56,886 bases of DNA from NCBI GenBank assembly GCA_964643725.1, contig CAZXTL010000009.1, forward strand, positions 1 through 56,886. Direction: 5' to 3'. Under the pieces are notes generated by a model. That model made no database searches and was not told where the DNA came from. It saw only the letters and a program-made list of their open reading frames with translations. Position 1 is the stretch's first letter. Each line of letters begins with the position of its first letter. Made by a program: the position numbers and the translations under genes. Origin of the DNA: DYQY01 sp964643725 (GTDB lineage Bacteria > Margulisbacteria > Riflemargulisbacteria > GWF2-35-9 > DYQY01). Below, piece by piece: positions 25,324 through 37,700 of this stretch.

Positions 25324-27360
25324 TTAGCAGTTAACGGGTAGTTTAATCACAAACGTAGTTCCTTTATTAACTTCACTTATTAATTCCAAGGTTCCTAGAT
25401 GTTCTCTAACTATCCTAAAAACGATCGGAAGACCTAATCCTCTACCTTTTGTTACATGAGTGGAGAAAAATGGCTCAAAGACCTTTTCTCTGAGTTCTTC
25501 TGGTATACCACAGCCAGTATCTGCAATAGTTATGATTACATGTTCTTCGTCTGAAGTTGTTTTAATTGTAATTGTTCCACCGTTGGGCATAGCTTCTTTG
25601 GCGTTTTGTAGTAGATTAGTTACCAGTATTTGTAAATCTTCTGCTTGTCCTTCGATGCTAGGTACAGTCATTAGTTGCTTGTTCACAGTAACTCCACTTA
25701 GAGGAAGGATATATAGCGCTTGTTCAATTATTTCGTTAATATTTAGAGTGGATACTTCTCCCTCTTTGGTTGACGATAAACGAAGTGTTGTTCTGACAAT
25801 ATCTCCTATACGTGATGTTTGTGCATAGGCTTTTTTCTTTTTGTCTTCGGGAAGATCAGATTTATCTAATAGTCCAACTAATACGGCTAGTGGTGTCTTT
25901 ATCTCATGGTTATACTCTTGGATAAGGTGAGCCAGCGAGGCTATACGTTCTGTCCTAGCTAGGTTACGTTCAGCGTCGTATAGTTGTTTCTGCGTTGACA
26001 GGAAGTTATTCTCTATCTTTTCATACGGTGTGAGCTTGTAGAAAGCAGAGGTAAGTATGGCGCGTAGTTGCTTAAGAAAATCGATGTCTTCGTTTTTGTA
26101 CGCTTTACCAGAGCTTCTTTTGCCAAGTAGTAATATTCCTTCTAGCAGTTCAGGTGAATGAAGAGGAAATACCAAGGAATTTTTAGTATAATTAAGCTCA
26201 GTTAATATCGCACGTAGTTCATCTTCTAAGTCCTCTGAGCGATGGATGGACTGATTATTCTTAAAGTACTTTATAAGAGGATTATCCTTGGAAAGTTCGC
26301 TTAGCTCTAAGTTGTCATTCGCAAGAATCTTATAGTCTTGGAGTTTATCTTCTTTGTTTCTTACAGCAATTATAAAGGTGCTTTGTTCTAGCTCTAAGGC
26401 GTTATCTAAAATATCCAAAACAGCATGGAAAATACGCTCTCTATCTGTTTTGCTAACGAGCATGTCAGAAATAGATAGTAACACTTTTGCTGGCTCATAA
26501 TAGCCTTTGATGAATTTACGTTTAGTTGTAGTAATAAGTAAGTTGGAAAATGGGAGAAAATTGAATGCCCAAAATGCAGAGAGAATTAGGATAGAAGCAA
26601 GAAGAATAATCTTATTATTAATGAGTAAGATAGGGAAAATAAAAGAGGTACAGAGCAGTGATAGACTGATAATGTACGAGAAGGTTTTAGTGATAGCAAG
26701 TCGTATGTCCATAAGTTCGTGCTTGAGTATAGCATAAGCAATCACAATCATATAAATTGAAAGAAAAATATTTCCATAAGGAGGAACTTCAATGCCAAAC
26801 CATAGTGGGAAATTGGTTGCGCCACCAATAAAGCCAATGAAAGTAGAAAATAATATATATTTAATATCAAGTGACTGTAGCTTTTTAGCTTTATTTGTTT
26901 TTAAGATAATAACATATGAAAAAATAAAATTTCCAATAAAATAGATTAAGAATATAGGGTAAAGATATCCAGCTTGTGGCCAATATTTAAACATAAGAAT
27001 AGGGCCAATATGAGAAATCATTAGTGGAGTAAAAGTCAGGAATGAAAAAAGAATTGCACAGAAGTTATTTGTTCTTGTTAATTTTTTAAAATCTTGAAGT
27101 TTATTTGTGTAAGTTAGTATGAATCTTGTGAAGAAAAACGGCATAAATATTGAGCCTAAGGTTAATAACTGACATGATAATAGGGCATCAGACTCATTTG
27201 TGCTAATTTGCCATGTAAAATAGAAAAAGCTCCAAAAAATAACAGCAAGGTTATCCCATAAAAAGTCTTTATACTTTATTTTATTCATATAAAGAATAAC
27301 AAATAGTAGTGAGGTTGTGATGAAAACAATAACAGGTGAAACAATAAAATATAAAAGCAT
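25324..27360 (-). CDS. Sensor histidine kinase with multi-pass N-terminal sensor
   Basis: The 678-residue protein has about 7-8 membrane segments in the first 270 residues, a GAF-like middle domain (about 290-445), and a kinase core: H-box YNHEIKTPLAVL (His near 485), N-box NLLQNAKEAM, G1 DTGCGIPEE, F-box FEPFFSTH, G2 GRGLGLPI. A many-pass sensor fits a hydrophobic ligand. It starts 1 nt after the methyltransferase stop, so they form one operon. The converging membrane-anchored receiver may be its target. Confidence 0.9.
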   Translation of the reverse strand: MLLYFIVSPVIVFITTSLLFVILYMNKIKYKDFLWDNLAVIFWSFFYFTWQISTNESDALLSCQLLTLGSIFMPFFFTRFILTYTNKLQDFKKLTRTNNFCAILFSFLTFTPLMISHIGPILMFKYWPQAGYLYPIFLIYFIGNFIFSYVIILKTNKAKKLQSLDIKYILFSTFIGFIGGATNFPLWFGIEVPPYGNIFLSIYMIVIAYAILKHELMDIRLAITKTFSYIISLSLLCTSFIFPILLINNKIILLASILILSAFWAFNFLPFSNLLITTTKRKFIKGYYEPAKVLLSISDMLVSKTDRERIFHAVLDILDNALELEQSTFIIAVRNKEDKLQDYKILANDNLELSELSKDNPLIKYFKNNQSIHRSEDLEDELRAILTELNYTKNSLVFPLHSPELLEGILLLGKRSSGKAYKNEDIDFLKQLRAILTSAFYKLTPYEKIENNFLSTQKQLYDAERNLARTERIASLAHLIQEYNHEIKTPLAVLVGLLDKSDLPEDKKKKAYAQTSRIGDIVRTTLRLSSTKEGEVSTLNINEIIEQALYILPLSGVTVNKQLMTVPSIEGQAEDLQILVTNLLQNAKEAMPNGGTITIKTTSDEEHVIITIADTGCGIPEELREKVFEPFFSTHVTKGRGLGLPIVFRIVREHLGTLELISEVNKGTTFVIKLPVNC

Positions 27361-27361
27361 T

Positions 27362-28420
27362 TTATTGTTTGTAAATTATTAGGTAATTTTGTGTGGTATC
27401 TTCAGTAGTAACAGTTGAGTAACAGCCATAGTTGTTATCTTTTGCGATTTTTGTTAAATCACTTTTGGATCTGTAGCATAGATTCCAGTCAGCTAATAAT
27501 TCCATATATGTTTTATGTTCATGCTCAGAAAGGTTGCCTATTATTAATATGCCAGAGTCGTTGAGTAGTTTGTATAAATTGTTCATTATTCTTTTAAAAG
27601 AAATATCATTAAAGTAATCAAAAAGTCCTAAGGAGTAAATAAGGTCATATTTTTCAGTATGACGTTGTCTAATAAATTTAAATACATTTTCGTTGATATA
27701 CTTCACGTTAGTTTGATTATTTAAGAGAGTTTTTATGTGAGTTAATGCATTGTTGTCTATATCTAATAAATTCCAATTAATAGTATTTGTTATTTTATTT
27801 TCTAAAATCAATTGTCGTACTTCTTCTGCTGGACCGGAGGCTACATTAAGTATATTTAATGATTTATTTTGTTGAGAAAGATCTAATATATATTCTTTAA
27901 TGAATTTTATTCTATTTTGGACACCTCTTCCACAAGAAGTATGGTGGATAGTGTATTGGTCTAAAAGCTGGTCAAAAAAGGTTAGTGTTTCAGAACTACC
28001 TTTGTAATAGTAGTTGATTACTTTATAGTCTCCTGGGTAACCAAAAGGTTTTAAGTATGCTTGTCTCCCTAAATTGAAATCAAGAAAAAAGTGTATTAGG
28101 TTGGATTGGTAGTATTTTTTGTGTTCAATAAGGGGAAATTTATAATTGGAAGTAGTTTTATTATGAAGAATATTTGATATTTTATTAAAATGTTGGTCTA
28201 TGTGTGAATACAACTCATTTTTATCACTTAAGGTTATAGAATTTGCAATGTTGTATATTATTTTCATTTTTTGTAGAAATCTTTTAAATGATAAGACCTC
28301 AGCAGCAAAAGTGTAGTCAATTGCTTCTTTTTCTACAATTTGGACATCAGGATTTGTGATTATCTTTTTGGTTGTTTTAACTAATACAGATTCTTGAGCA
28401 ACGGAGCTTTTATTTCCCAT
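27362..28420 (-). CDS. SAM-dependent methyltransferase, PhcB-like
   Basis: A 352-residue class I methyltransferase. The SAM motif is LNILNVASGPAEEV, and a conserved segment upstream reads FGYPGDYKVINYYYKG. That segment and YDLIYSLGLFDYF are what I recall from proteins annotated as extracellular-factor (3-hydroxypalmitate methyl ester) biosynthesis proteins such as PhcB. It is coupled to a multi-pass histidine kinase, the same pairing as PhcB-PhcS in Ralstonia. An AAGGA ribosome binding site lies 8 nt before the ATG. The product is not proven. Confidence 0.65.
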   Translation of the reverse strand: MGNKSSVAQESVLVKTTKKIITNPDVQIVEKEAIDYTFAAEVLSFKRFLQKMKIIYNIANSITLSDKNELYSHIDQHFNKISNILHNKTTSNYKFPLIEHKKYYQSNLIHFFLDFNLGRQAYLKPFGYPGDYKVINYYYKGSSETLTFFDQLLDQYTIHHTSCGRGVQNRIKFIKEYILDLSQQNKSLNILNVASGPAEEVRQLILENKITNTINWNLLDIDNNALTHIKTLLNNQTNVKYINENVFKFIRQRHTEKYDLIYSLGLFDYFNDISFKRIMNNLYKLLNDSGILIIGNLSEHEHKTYMELLADWNLCYRSKSDLTKIAKDNNYGCYSTVTTEDTTQNYLIIYKQ

Positions 28421-28475
28421 ACGGCCATCCTTATTTTAAATTAAGAACTTCCCCCAAAGTCTATCCCCACAATAG

Positions 28476-28484
28476 AGTATAACA
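28476..28484 (-). promoter_or_regulatory. Extended -10 promoter of the methyltransferase-kinase operon
   Basis: On the - strand TGTTATACT lies about 55 nt before the methyltransferase ATG. It has the same TGn extension as the ftsA and tilS promoters. No clear -35 is seen. Confidence 0.45.
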
Positions 28485-28517
28485 AAACTTTGAAACCAAA
28501 GTAAAGGGTAGGGGGAA

Positions 28518-28571
28518 ACGAAGTGACGTGTGACGTAGTGACGAATTAACGAAGGACGTGGGACGTTGGAA
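28518..28571. repeat. Degenerate tandem repeat of ACGAAGTGA type
   Basis: Repeated GACG and ACGAA units (AACGAAGTGACG, GACGTAGTGACG, TTAACGAAGGACG) fill this stretch. A similar run is at 49727-49790. It lies in the 310-nt gap between the methyltransferase and the giant gene, which otherwise holds only the two divergent promoters. Confidence 0.65.
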
Positions 28572-28655
28572 GAATAGATGATTGGATGAGCAAAATATTT
28601 ATGTAAACTTTTATTTATTGAGAAATGGACGTTATATTTATTTTGCATAATATAG

Positions 28656-28684
28656 TTGACGTAAGATAAAATAAGTGATATTCT
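28656..28684 (+). promoter_or_regulatory. Promoter of the giant toxin-like gene
   Basis: TTGACG (28656-28661), 17-bp spacer and extended -10 TGATATTCT (hexamer 28679-28684), about 47 nt before the ATG. An AGGAAGG ribosome binding site follows. Confidence 0.65.
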
Positions 28685-28730
28685 GTTAACTAAGGGGTTG
28701 AAGGGAGGGGGAGATAATAAAGGAAGGTGA

Positions 28731-31700
28731 ATGGTTATGGGCGATCCAATACAGTTAAATGGTTCAGTTGCTTTGCAATTTAAGGATGGAACACATCAAC
28801 CACAAGTGAAGATAAATGGTATTATTGATAGGATTTTTCCTGTGGAGGGTAACCTGCCAAATGGTGAAAATCATTTTCATGAGAAGACAATAAATATTTC
28901 TGTAAATGGAATAGCAAACCATAATTATCAGTTGCAGGTAAGCCAAGATTTACAGGCATGGCAGAATTACGGCCAACTGTTAACCGTAGATGATGTTGAT
29001 GGGGTTGTGACTAATATCTCTGGGATTGATGTTGAAGAGATAGTTGTATCCAAGCCGATTTATAGGGATAAAGAATTTTATAGAGTAATGTCTACTCGGG
29101 CACCTGGAGATATCCACTCAAATTTAGATGATTTCGGTGTTTTGGGATATATGGATTATGTTTTACAGAATCCTAATCAAAATGTTATGGAATACGGTCA
29201 ATTTTTAATGAATAATTTGTCATCGAAAGTTGACATTAACTTTAGGTTCGACGAATTAATTTTAGCTTTTCCTAATAAAGAAGATGCCTTAACTGAATTG
29301 CAAAGCTGGTGTTTAGTCCAGAGAGCTGAACGATTGAGAGTGAATTTAGGTAGACCCTTTGAAGGATTTACTGTTGAGATGAAGCAGTCTTTACATCAAA
29401 TATTAGATATTTTAGATAGTATTAATTATTCAGGGGCTGAACTAAGCTTTACTATAATTTTCGTTAAAGCTAAATCAGAAAACGTACTATTAGATAAGGC
29501 AATTGCTATCGCTTATGACGCAGCAAAGTATGGGACAATTGATTACTTTTTGAATGATTGTTCTGAAATTGGATTCACTTTTGATAAATATTTAGAGATA
29601 GTTTCTTTTGATGAGTTTTTTGAATCATTAAATATCACAGGATATCGAGAGTATATTTTGACTAATTTTGGTACTAACTTTGATTCCATCAAAGCCTTCG
29701 CAGAAAACCTATTAACATTAAAAAGTCCTTTAAAAGAGCCAATATTATTTAAAGATTTGTACGTTAAAGGAATCAATGTAATAAGTGCCATGAATGAGAA
29801 TATTAATATACTTAAAGTAAATAAATCGTATCCTAACTTTATTGAGTTAAAGCAAACATATTCAAATGCAGAAGATGTGGTTATTAACTCTATTGCGAAG
29901 ATGATTGATGATGGTGTTGAACTTGTTACTAATGGAGTTACATTTAATGAACTTGCTGATTTTTATACTAAGAACAATATTAGCTCACTAGAGATTTTAT
30001 CAGAAGTAGTTAAGTTTTTGTCAGGTTCTATTAGTACAGTTATTGGTATGGACGGGTTTAATTATAAATTAGCTGATAATAAAAAAATCAGTATTACATT
30101 AAGTGGAGTTTTTTCTCCTTATGACTGCTTTGACGTCGAATTAGTTGATAATAATGGAAAGAGAGTAAGAAACCTGAATACGTTTGTTAATCTGGATAGT
30201 CAAAACACTTTAAGTTTCAATTGGGATGGACGTGACCTGAACGGCAATATTTTAGTGCCTAGTAATTATAATATTATTGTCAGGGCTAAAAAAACAGTTA
30301 TTGATAGCGTGAGTAGTAAATCTGTAATTTTAGATAAAATAATGTCAACATCCTTAATATCAATTAGTGCTTTAGCTAGTGTGGATGGATGTTACAACAG
30401 AAACGTAAGAGAAGTAGGGATAAATAGCAATGGAAATGTACAGTTACGTTATGACGGTTGGTTGCTTCCAACAGCTGGCAACCCAGCTTCTGCAAGTAAC
30501 TTTGATAATCTTTTTGTGGAAAATAATTATTCAGCTTCAGCTTCAGCAGGAAGTCCTAATGCATGGATTAACTTTACGCTGACTAACAAGAGTTTTCTCA
30601 ATATTAACTATCAGGAAAATAACTATAATGAATTCGGTTGGTTTGGTGGTTATGAAGGTATGTTTTATGATTTTTATGAAAATGGAGTAAATACTATTCA
30701 TAGAGGAGACAATTTTTCAGAAACTATTTTGAGAGATCCGGGTGTTTATGCAATTAAAATAAGTCAAAGTATTAATTTTGGTTCCGATAATAATAATGTA
30801 TCAGTTGAAGTAAAAAGACCTTATGATAGAACGATTGAACTTTTAACAAGCGGACAGACTGGTGCAAAGTCTCATGTTAAAGAGCTGTTATCAGTTAAGG
30901 GTTATCTTTCTAAAATGGTAGATGACCAGAATTATTCATATTATATCCAGAAAATTGACGATAAAGGCATATGTTTTATTCGAGAAAATAAGCTTTCAGG
31001 CATAAGGGAATATTCTTCAGTTGAGGGGTTAAGTTTAGATTACAAATTATTTATGAATGGGAACAATATTTATGCTTTTGATCTTAAAGATGCTAATGGA
31101 GTTCAGAATACTGATTTCAAAGTTATGAACTTAGAGGATTTATACTATTCTTGGAATATATATGATTCAAATTTATCAACTTGGAAAGAGTCCTTAGCCG
31201 AAACTGTTGCAGGGTTAAGTTCTGGCGAACGTATAATTTATAATAAATATGCATTTAGAGTTTTGGAGTCATTAGATTTAAATGTAGTTAATAGTTCAAC
31301 CGGTGACATCAAAGTATCGACAAAGAATAACCTTTCTTCTTCTGAATTATTGGGATTGTGTAGATATGCTCAAGTGCTTGAGTATGAAAAAATGAGCTTA
31401 AGCGAGATAAAGATGGTATTAAATAAGATATATTCAAATAATAACTCGTTAATTGAAGACGAAATTAATAGCCTAGTGTCTAATAAATGTACCAATGCAA
31501 TCGCGTGGTTTAAAACAAATGGGTACACGCTAAATAATGAACAGAAATTGAAGGACAATCCATATATAACTCTAAAAATGTACTATGCATTAAAAGACAT
31601 TAAAGTGTCTGCTGCAGATATTAAGATTAATGTGAATGATTTATTCACTACGACTACTGAAGATATAGGATTCTATGACTACAGAGTGGTAGTCCTAACA

Positions 31701-34700
31701 GATTTCCTAAGACTTAATAATATCTATAAAGGAAATAATCTTTTTAAAGATATTTTTGCAGGAAATATCGAGGAGCAGAGAAAATATGTACAGCCAAGAT
31801 ACGAGGATATTCTAAACGCATTAGAACTTAGACAATCATTACAAGGTATTCCCAATCCCTTGCAATATATATCAGAAACCGCGGCGGAGATAAATATTCT
31901 GCTAAACAATGTTGATTATCAGAAGATGGTTGCGTTTCATAGATTTGTAATGGATTTAAATACTTATGCTACTTCACTGAAGTTGCCAGATTATATAGCA
32001 AGTCATGCAAAACTTAGTTTCTCTGATTATTTTACAGCGCTTAATAATGGAGTGAATCCAGGGTTAGTTAATTACTTAGCAACTAAGAATTATTTCAATA
32101 ATCAAGTTACTCCAGGCGAGGCAAATATATATATTGATACAGTTGGTAGTTATAAATTGCTTTATTCCGGACAAGCGATTTTTGTACAAGAAGCAGGTGA
32201 TATCTACTATCGTATGGCCAAGATAGTTATGCCAAGTCACTTTTCAGTTATTGAGAAAGCAACAAATCCTAATGGAGTCGCTATTTCAACTACCACGTCG
32301 ACTGAAACACATCGAGTAGTACCTGCTGAATTTCAAAGGGAGTTGTGGTTTTATTTAATTCAACAAGGGTATTTAACATCAACAGGACTAATAACTGAAA
32401 CTTTTACTAATATGCAGACATTAGCTAATGCCAGCACAAATAAAGATCAGTATATCCTGGATCATTTTCACCTTTCACCAAATCTTACTGGATATGAAGT
32501 TTCAGCATTTAAGAAGATAGAAGAGATGGGCTTAGGTAACTGGATTCAGGTTAAAGATAAGATGATTCCTGTTGGTGAGGGTGGATGGGTAAATACAGCT
32601 GAGCATACAATAGAGATAGCTAGAAAGACAGGAACAAATTATACAACCCTGAAGACAATGACCAATACCTATTTTGACGCTACTAGTTTTGTCGGATTAT
32701 TTAAAGATATATCTACTTTAGCGGAGATAGACACTCTTCCATATTCCAATAATGATATTGCAGATTGGTGCTTTGAGCTTAATGAACTTATGTCAGACAC
32801 TGATATGTTTAACCAAGCTATACCAGATTTAAAACGATTTTTGTTTTACAGGAATGAAGGCAAAAATGTATTACAGGCTTATTTGGCTGCTTATTTTGAA
32901 AAGTTAGATGCTATTCATGATACTGCGGATGGGTTCCCAACGATTAATTATGCTAACCAAGATGTTCAGAATATTTTCAATCAGTTAAATAGCCCAATCG
33001 CCAGTGATTTTTTTACAACAATTGAAGTGCTTACTGCTACACAGTCAACAGCTATTATTAATTTACTGAAAACAAGTGGAGTGCTTACTCCAACTGGAGC
33101 GGTTTCCTTTAACTTTAATATAACTAATAGCGCTCAAGATTTGGGGTTAGGAACTGAGTATCAACAATATGCACATCAAATATTCACCTTGCTTGCCATA
33201 GAGAAGAAGGCAGTTGAGAAGAAATTTTTTAGAATTATATTTAATTTAGTTGATATCCAGTCCAGACTTTCACCAGCTGAACGTGCAACTAATTATGACT
33301 TAAAGGATTATGTTTATTTAAGCGAGGATTTTAAGAATTATTCGTCTGACGATATTGTTAAGCTAAGAAACATGTTTGCTATGTCAAATATTTTAGGAAA
33401 AAAGCTTACAACTAATAGCATACAGTCGTTAATAAATGTTTACGATAACTCAGGCAATGCACTTGATGCAGTGCTTGCCACTGGTGGACTGATGACTGCT
33501 GATGTTCAAAAAGTTATTGATGAGTATGAGCCTATTATTAATGCAGTCACTAATATTACGGAAAATATTATCTGTACTTATGACGCTTCAGGGCAGAATG
33601 GTGTCCTTAGAATAGGAGAGTTAAAAAATATAGCATCACTAAAGGTATACCATAAAGATGAGCTAGTTTATGTAAATAATGATTATGATGGATTAGACTT
33701 TGTGAAGGATATTCCTATTCCTAATGGTTCAAGTATTGATCCGATAAGGCTTGAGATAGTGTATATTGATGGAACAAGTGAACCAAAGATTGTGTATCCG
33801 TTAGATATAGATGTGAATAGTAATGTTGAAGATGTTAAGTTCCTTAAAGTCTTAGATGAGATGAGTAGTGAGCTGGATAATAGCCTTGAATTGTATGGCT
33901 TAAAGTATGGTGAAGAGCTAATAGACTATAAGCCATATATTGCAGAGCTTGGTAAAATGTATATAAGTGCAAAAGTACTTGCGGATAAGAGTGGAACAAA
34001 CCCAGCACTTTCGGCCAAAGATATTGTTAATGCTTATTCAACTGCACTGATTGTCCAAGAGTTTCCAACCACTCAAATGCCAGATAGTGTATGGAAGAAG
34101 GTTTGGTTAATAAATAACCGAGACAAGTTGAGTCTTTTTGATGACAGCATTAAGAGCCTTATGATGAAGGCGTCTATTGACCTCAAAGAGGATTCCACAG
34201 AAATCAACAAAAAAGGTGAACGGTATCAGCTTATGATTGGTGGCGTAGGTTACACGCATGGTGCTGACTGTGGCAATACTGCTGGGTTTGGCGATGCAAA
34301 GGTTATTGGTGTACTGGATACTTTTACTGGACAGTTGATACAAGTTCCAGCAGAAACAATTGCCAGAGCTAAGGACGTAAAGTGGATTGGTGATACTGGT
34401 CAATTAGAGAGACAGCAACGTGATTTAGCAGTGGAGTCAGCACAGAGGAGTTTGAGCCTGAAGAGTTCCTATGCTTGTCAGATGGGTGAATACACGAAGC
34501 CAGAGAATGCTATGCGGTTTGATACTGTAACAACTACTAGTTGGAAAGACCTTGTTGCCGACTCGGAAACAGCAGTAGCTTCGTATTCCACGGTTCTTGA
34601 AGAAAGAAAGCATTTCATTGTAGACCTTATGCGTAATGTTACTAGAAATAGTAGTCTTTCAGAGTCAGATGCTAGAGTGATGTACGATAAGTTTCTTACA

Positions 34701-37700
34701 TTATTCAAAGATTATTTGCCTAATGTTAAGAATATTGATTCTAATTCCTCTCCGATTAATAAGAATAGTTTGTCTATTACCTATCCAGGTAACAATATGA
34801 ACTATATTCATAAAGATAACGAACCACAGGGACTCTACATCTCTAAAGAAGCTATCCTTATCCTTCAACGCATGAAGAATGCAGGTGTAAATATTTCCTC
34901 AATAGTAAATAGTACTCTGTCTCAATCGGTAGTCGAGACATATATAGACGCTGAGACTATAGGGCAGGTGAAGGCGACACAGTTATTGTCTAAAAACATC
35001 TCTGCACATACAGATGGAAGTCCTGCTGTTAATGTAACCCCAACAGTTACTAATCTGTATGGTGGGATACTTAAGAATATTCTAAGTAAATTGTTTGATA
35101 CAGACATGACTGTTGCAAAAGCAATAGAAACATTGCCTATTATTCAAGCTAAATATCCTAATCTTATTTCTGATGCAGAGTTAGGCAGTATTGGAGTAGC
35201 AACTTTTGCAATGCTTTCATATTTGCAAGTTATTAACGACAAGAGCTTGATGTTAAAATTTAAAACACTAAATGACTTACCAGAGCGGATTAGTCTTGAG
35301 CAAGAGGATTATACTAAAAATGTTTTGGATGATGAAGGCAAAGTAACCTCAACAGAAGCCAAGAAAGGGACTGCTTTTCAGTTTATGAAAGTTACTAAAA
35401 ATGGCATGATTGAAGTAGTTTTTTCTCCAACAGGTCAAGTGAAGTCATCTGTTTATTCTGACGGAACGGTCAGGACAAAGACGCTTAAGAGTATGGCAGA
35501 TAATGCAGTTGAAAGTTTCACTGATGACGAATTTCAAGTTAGCAGTAATTCAACTGTACAGATAGGCGCTATTTCTAATTTTTCACCACAATATCCAAGG
35601 TCTGGTGCTTATAACGTATACGCAGGGTGGAATGTAGTTGGTGAAATAGCTAAGAATATTGTTTTAGCGATGATAATAGGTGAAGTGACTGGGCTTCTTG
35701 CCAATATGGCAGGGATGAAAGACTTGTATACATTGTATTCAACAACTCAGAGAAGTGTAGATATTGCTAAAGCAGGAGTGAATGGAGAGATGCAACAACT
35801 TGTTAATAATGTAGTTGGTAACGTTGTTCCTGCCGGCATTGTAAATATGGCAAATGGAGCTTATGGTGCGTATAAGACTTTCGAGACCCAGTACAACACG
35901 ATAAAGGCAGATATGGATAAGTTAGTTAAAGATTCTTTAGCAGGGAATAATACTATTCAGCAACTAAATCAGATTCAATCATCAGTGAATGCCACATTAC
36001 AGACCACCCAAACACAGCTTAATCAGTTAAAACAAGATGTTTTGAATAAGGTTGGAGCTTATGAACATATGACAGAGGCAGAATTAAAGAAGGCCTCTGA
36101 GTCGCTTATGGCATTGGAACGACAGGTAGCTTATACCCGTTATGAAATGGAGCAGAAGTTAAAAGCCATGGGCAATAAGGTGCCTGGGGTGGATATACCA
36201 GTTCAAGTGTGTCTTTTAGCAGAGGAAGAGATTCCGAATATATGCGAAACAGTAAAAAATGCAAGTGGTGAAGACATTCAAATTACAATGACAGGAAGTG
36301 AAGGGTTATTTGAAATAAATACTCCAAATTCTATGTTAAAAATTAGAAATGGTTTTCCAGTGGCTTATAGTAATAAAAAATCTGGAAATGTGGGTGTTTT
36401 TACTTTCAATCAGGTAATTTCAGGAGAAAAAAGTATAGAGGAGTATTTGCAAAATGTAGGAGAAATGATATCTAGTGAAATAGGGGAAACTAGTTATTTT
36501 TTATATGATTTACCAGGGATGAAAATAGATATAAAAGATGTTATTGGGGAAAGTGTTTCAGTGTCTGTTAATTCAGGATTGAGCAAGAAAACAGAATTAT
36601 TATATGATTTTAATAAGGGAACAATTGTAACGAAGTCTTATGGGTTTAGTGAGAAAGAAAAAAGTGGGTTATTGGGAACATTAAAAAAGCAACTTATTAC
36701 AATTATAATGAATAAATCTGTAAAAATGGCAAAAAGTACCAAAGAAGAATGGGAAAAAATAAACAAAGTGATAGACTCTAGTCAACCAAGATTAACAAGT
36801 GAAGAACTAACAAAACAATTAGCTGTTATGAGTGATTGGGTCTATTTTTGGGAAAACGATCCTAATAAAGGCAATAGAGAAAAATATGCAAAAAATTTGG
36901 CGTTGCTTAAAGCGAATGGATGGACACAATATTACGAAGAAGGGTATGACCAATCCATGGAAAACGCTGTTAATTATGACAATAAGACAGGATATCATGG
37001 AAGAATTTTGATAAACAATAATAGTAAGCAGATTGTTTTTGTGCATAGAGGAACTGAGTTTGATAGGGGTGGATTAACTTCAGTTCTTGATATTGTTTCA
37101 GATGTTGCAATCTTATTTGGGATGAATCTACAAGTATCTTCAGCCAAAAAATTATATGAAATTTTTTTTAAAAGTAACCCAACCTATAAGGGCTATGAAA
37201 TAATCCATACTGGCCATAGTTTAGGGGGTGCGATAGCACAAGAAATGGCTATAATGTATAATAGGAATAATGGTGATAAAGCAGTTTGTTTCGCTGGCTT
37301 AGGGATTCATGATAGGATAAAGAAATGGGAGAAGATGAATAAAGGTAAATCTATCGATTTTATAAATAATTATGTTGTTGCTGAAGATGCCCTTTTATGG
37401 ATTTACCCACAAGCAGGATCTTTGTTTATTGAAAATAAGAATGGATCAGAATTTGGTGAAAAAAGTCTTCAACAAAATAAAATCAATGTAAGGTCATTTA
37501 TTATTAACAGGCAAGATTATACTTCGTCACATTCAATGGATTATTATATGGATGGATACCATCCAGCAGAAAACCTTGCTACATATGAAAAACTAAAATA
37601 TTATTGGTTAGCATATAGAACAATTTCTAATTATTCAAGTATTTTTTCTAGATGGGACATGGATAACATTACGCCGATTGGATTAATAAGGAAAATAGGA

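Noticed and set aside
28436..28648. Open frame of 70 codons on the - strand before the giant gene
   Set aside because: It runs over two divergent promoters and a tandem repeat and has no recognisable protein features.
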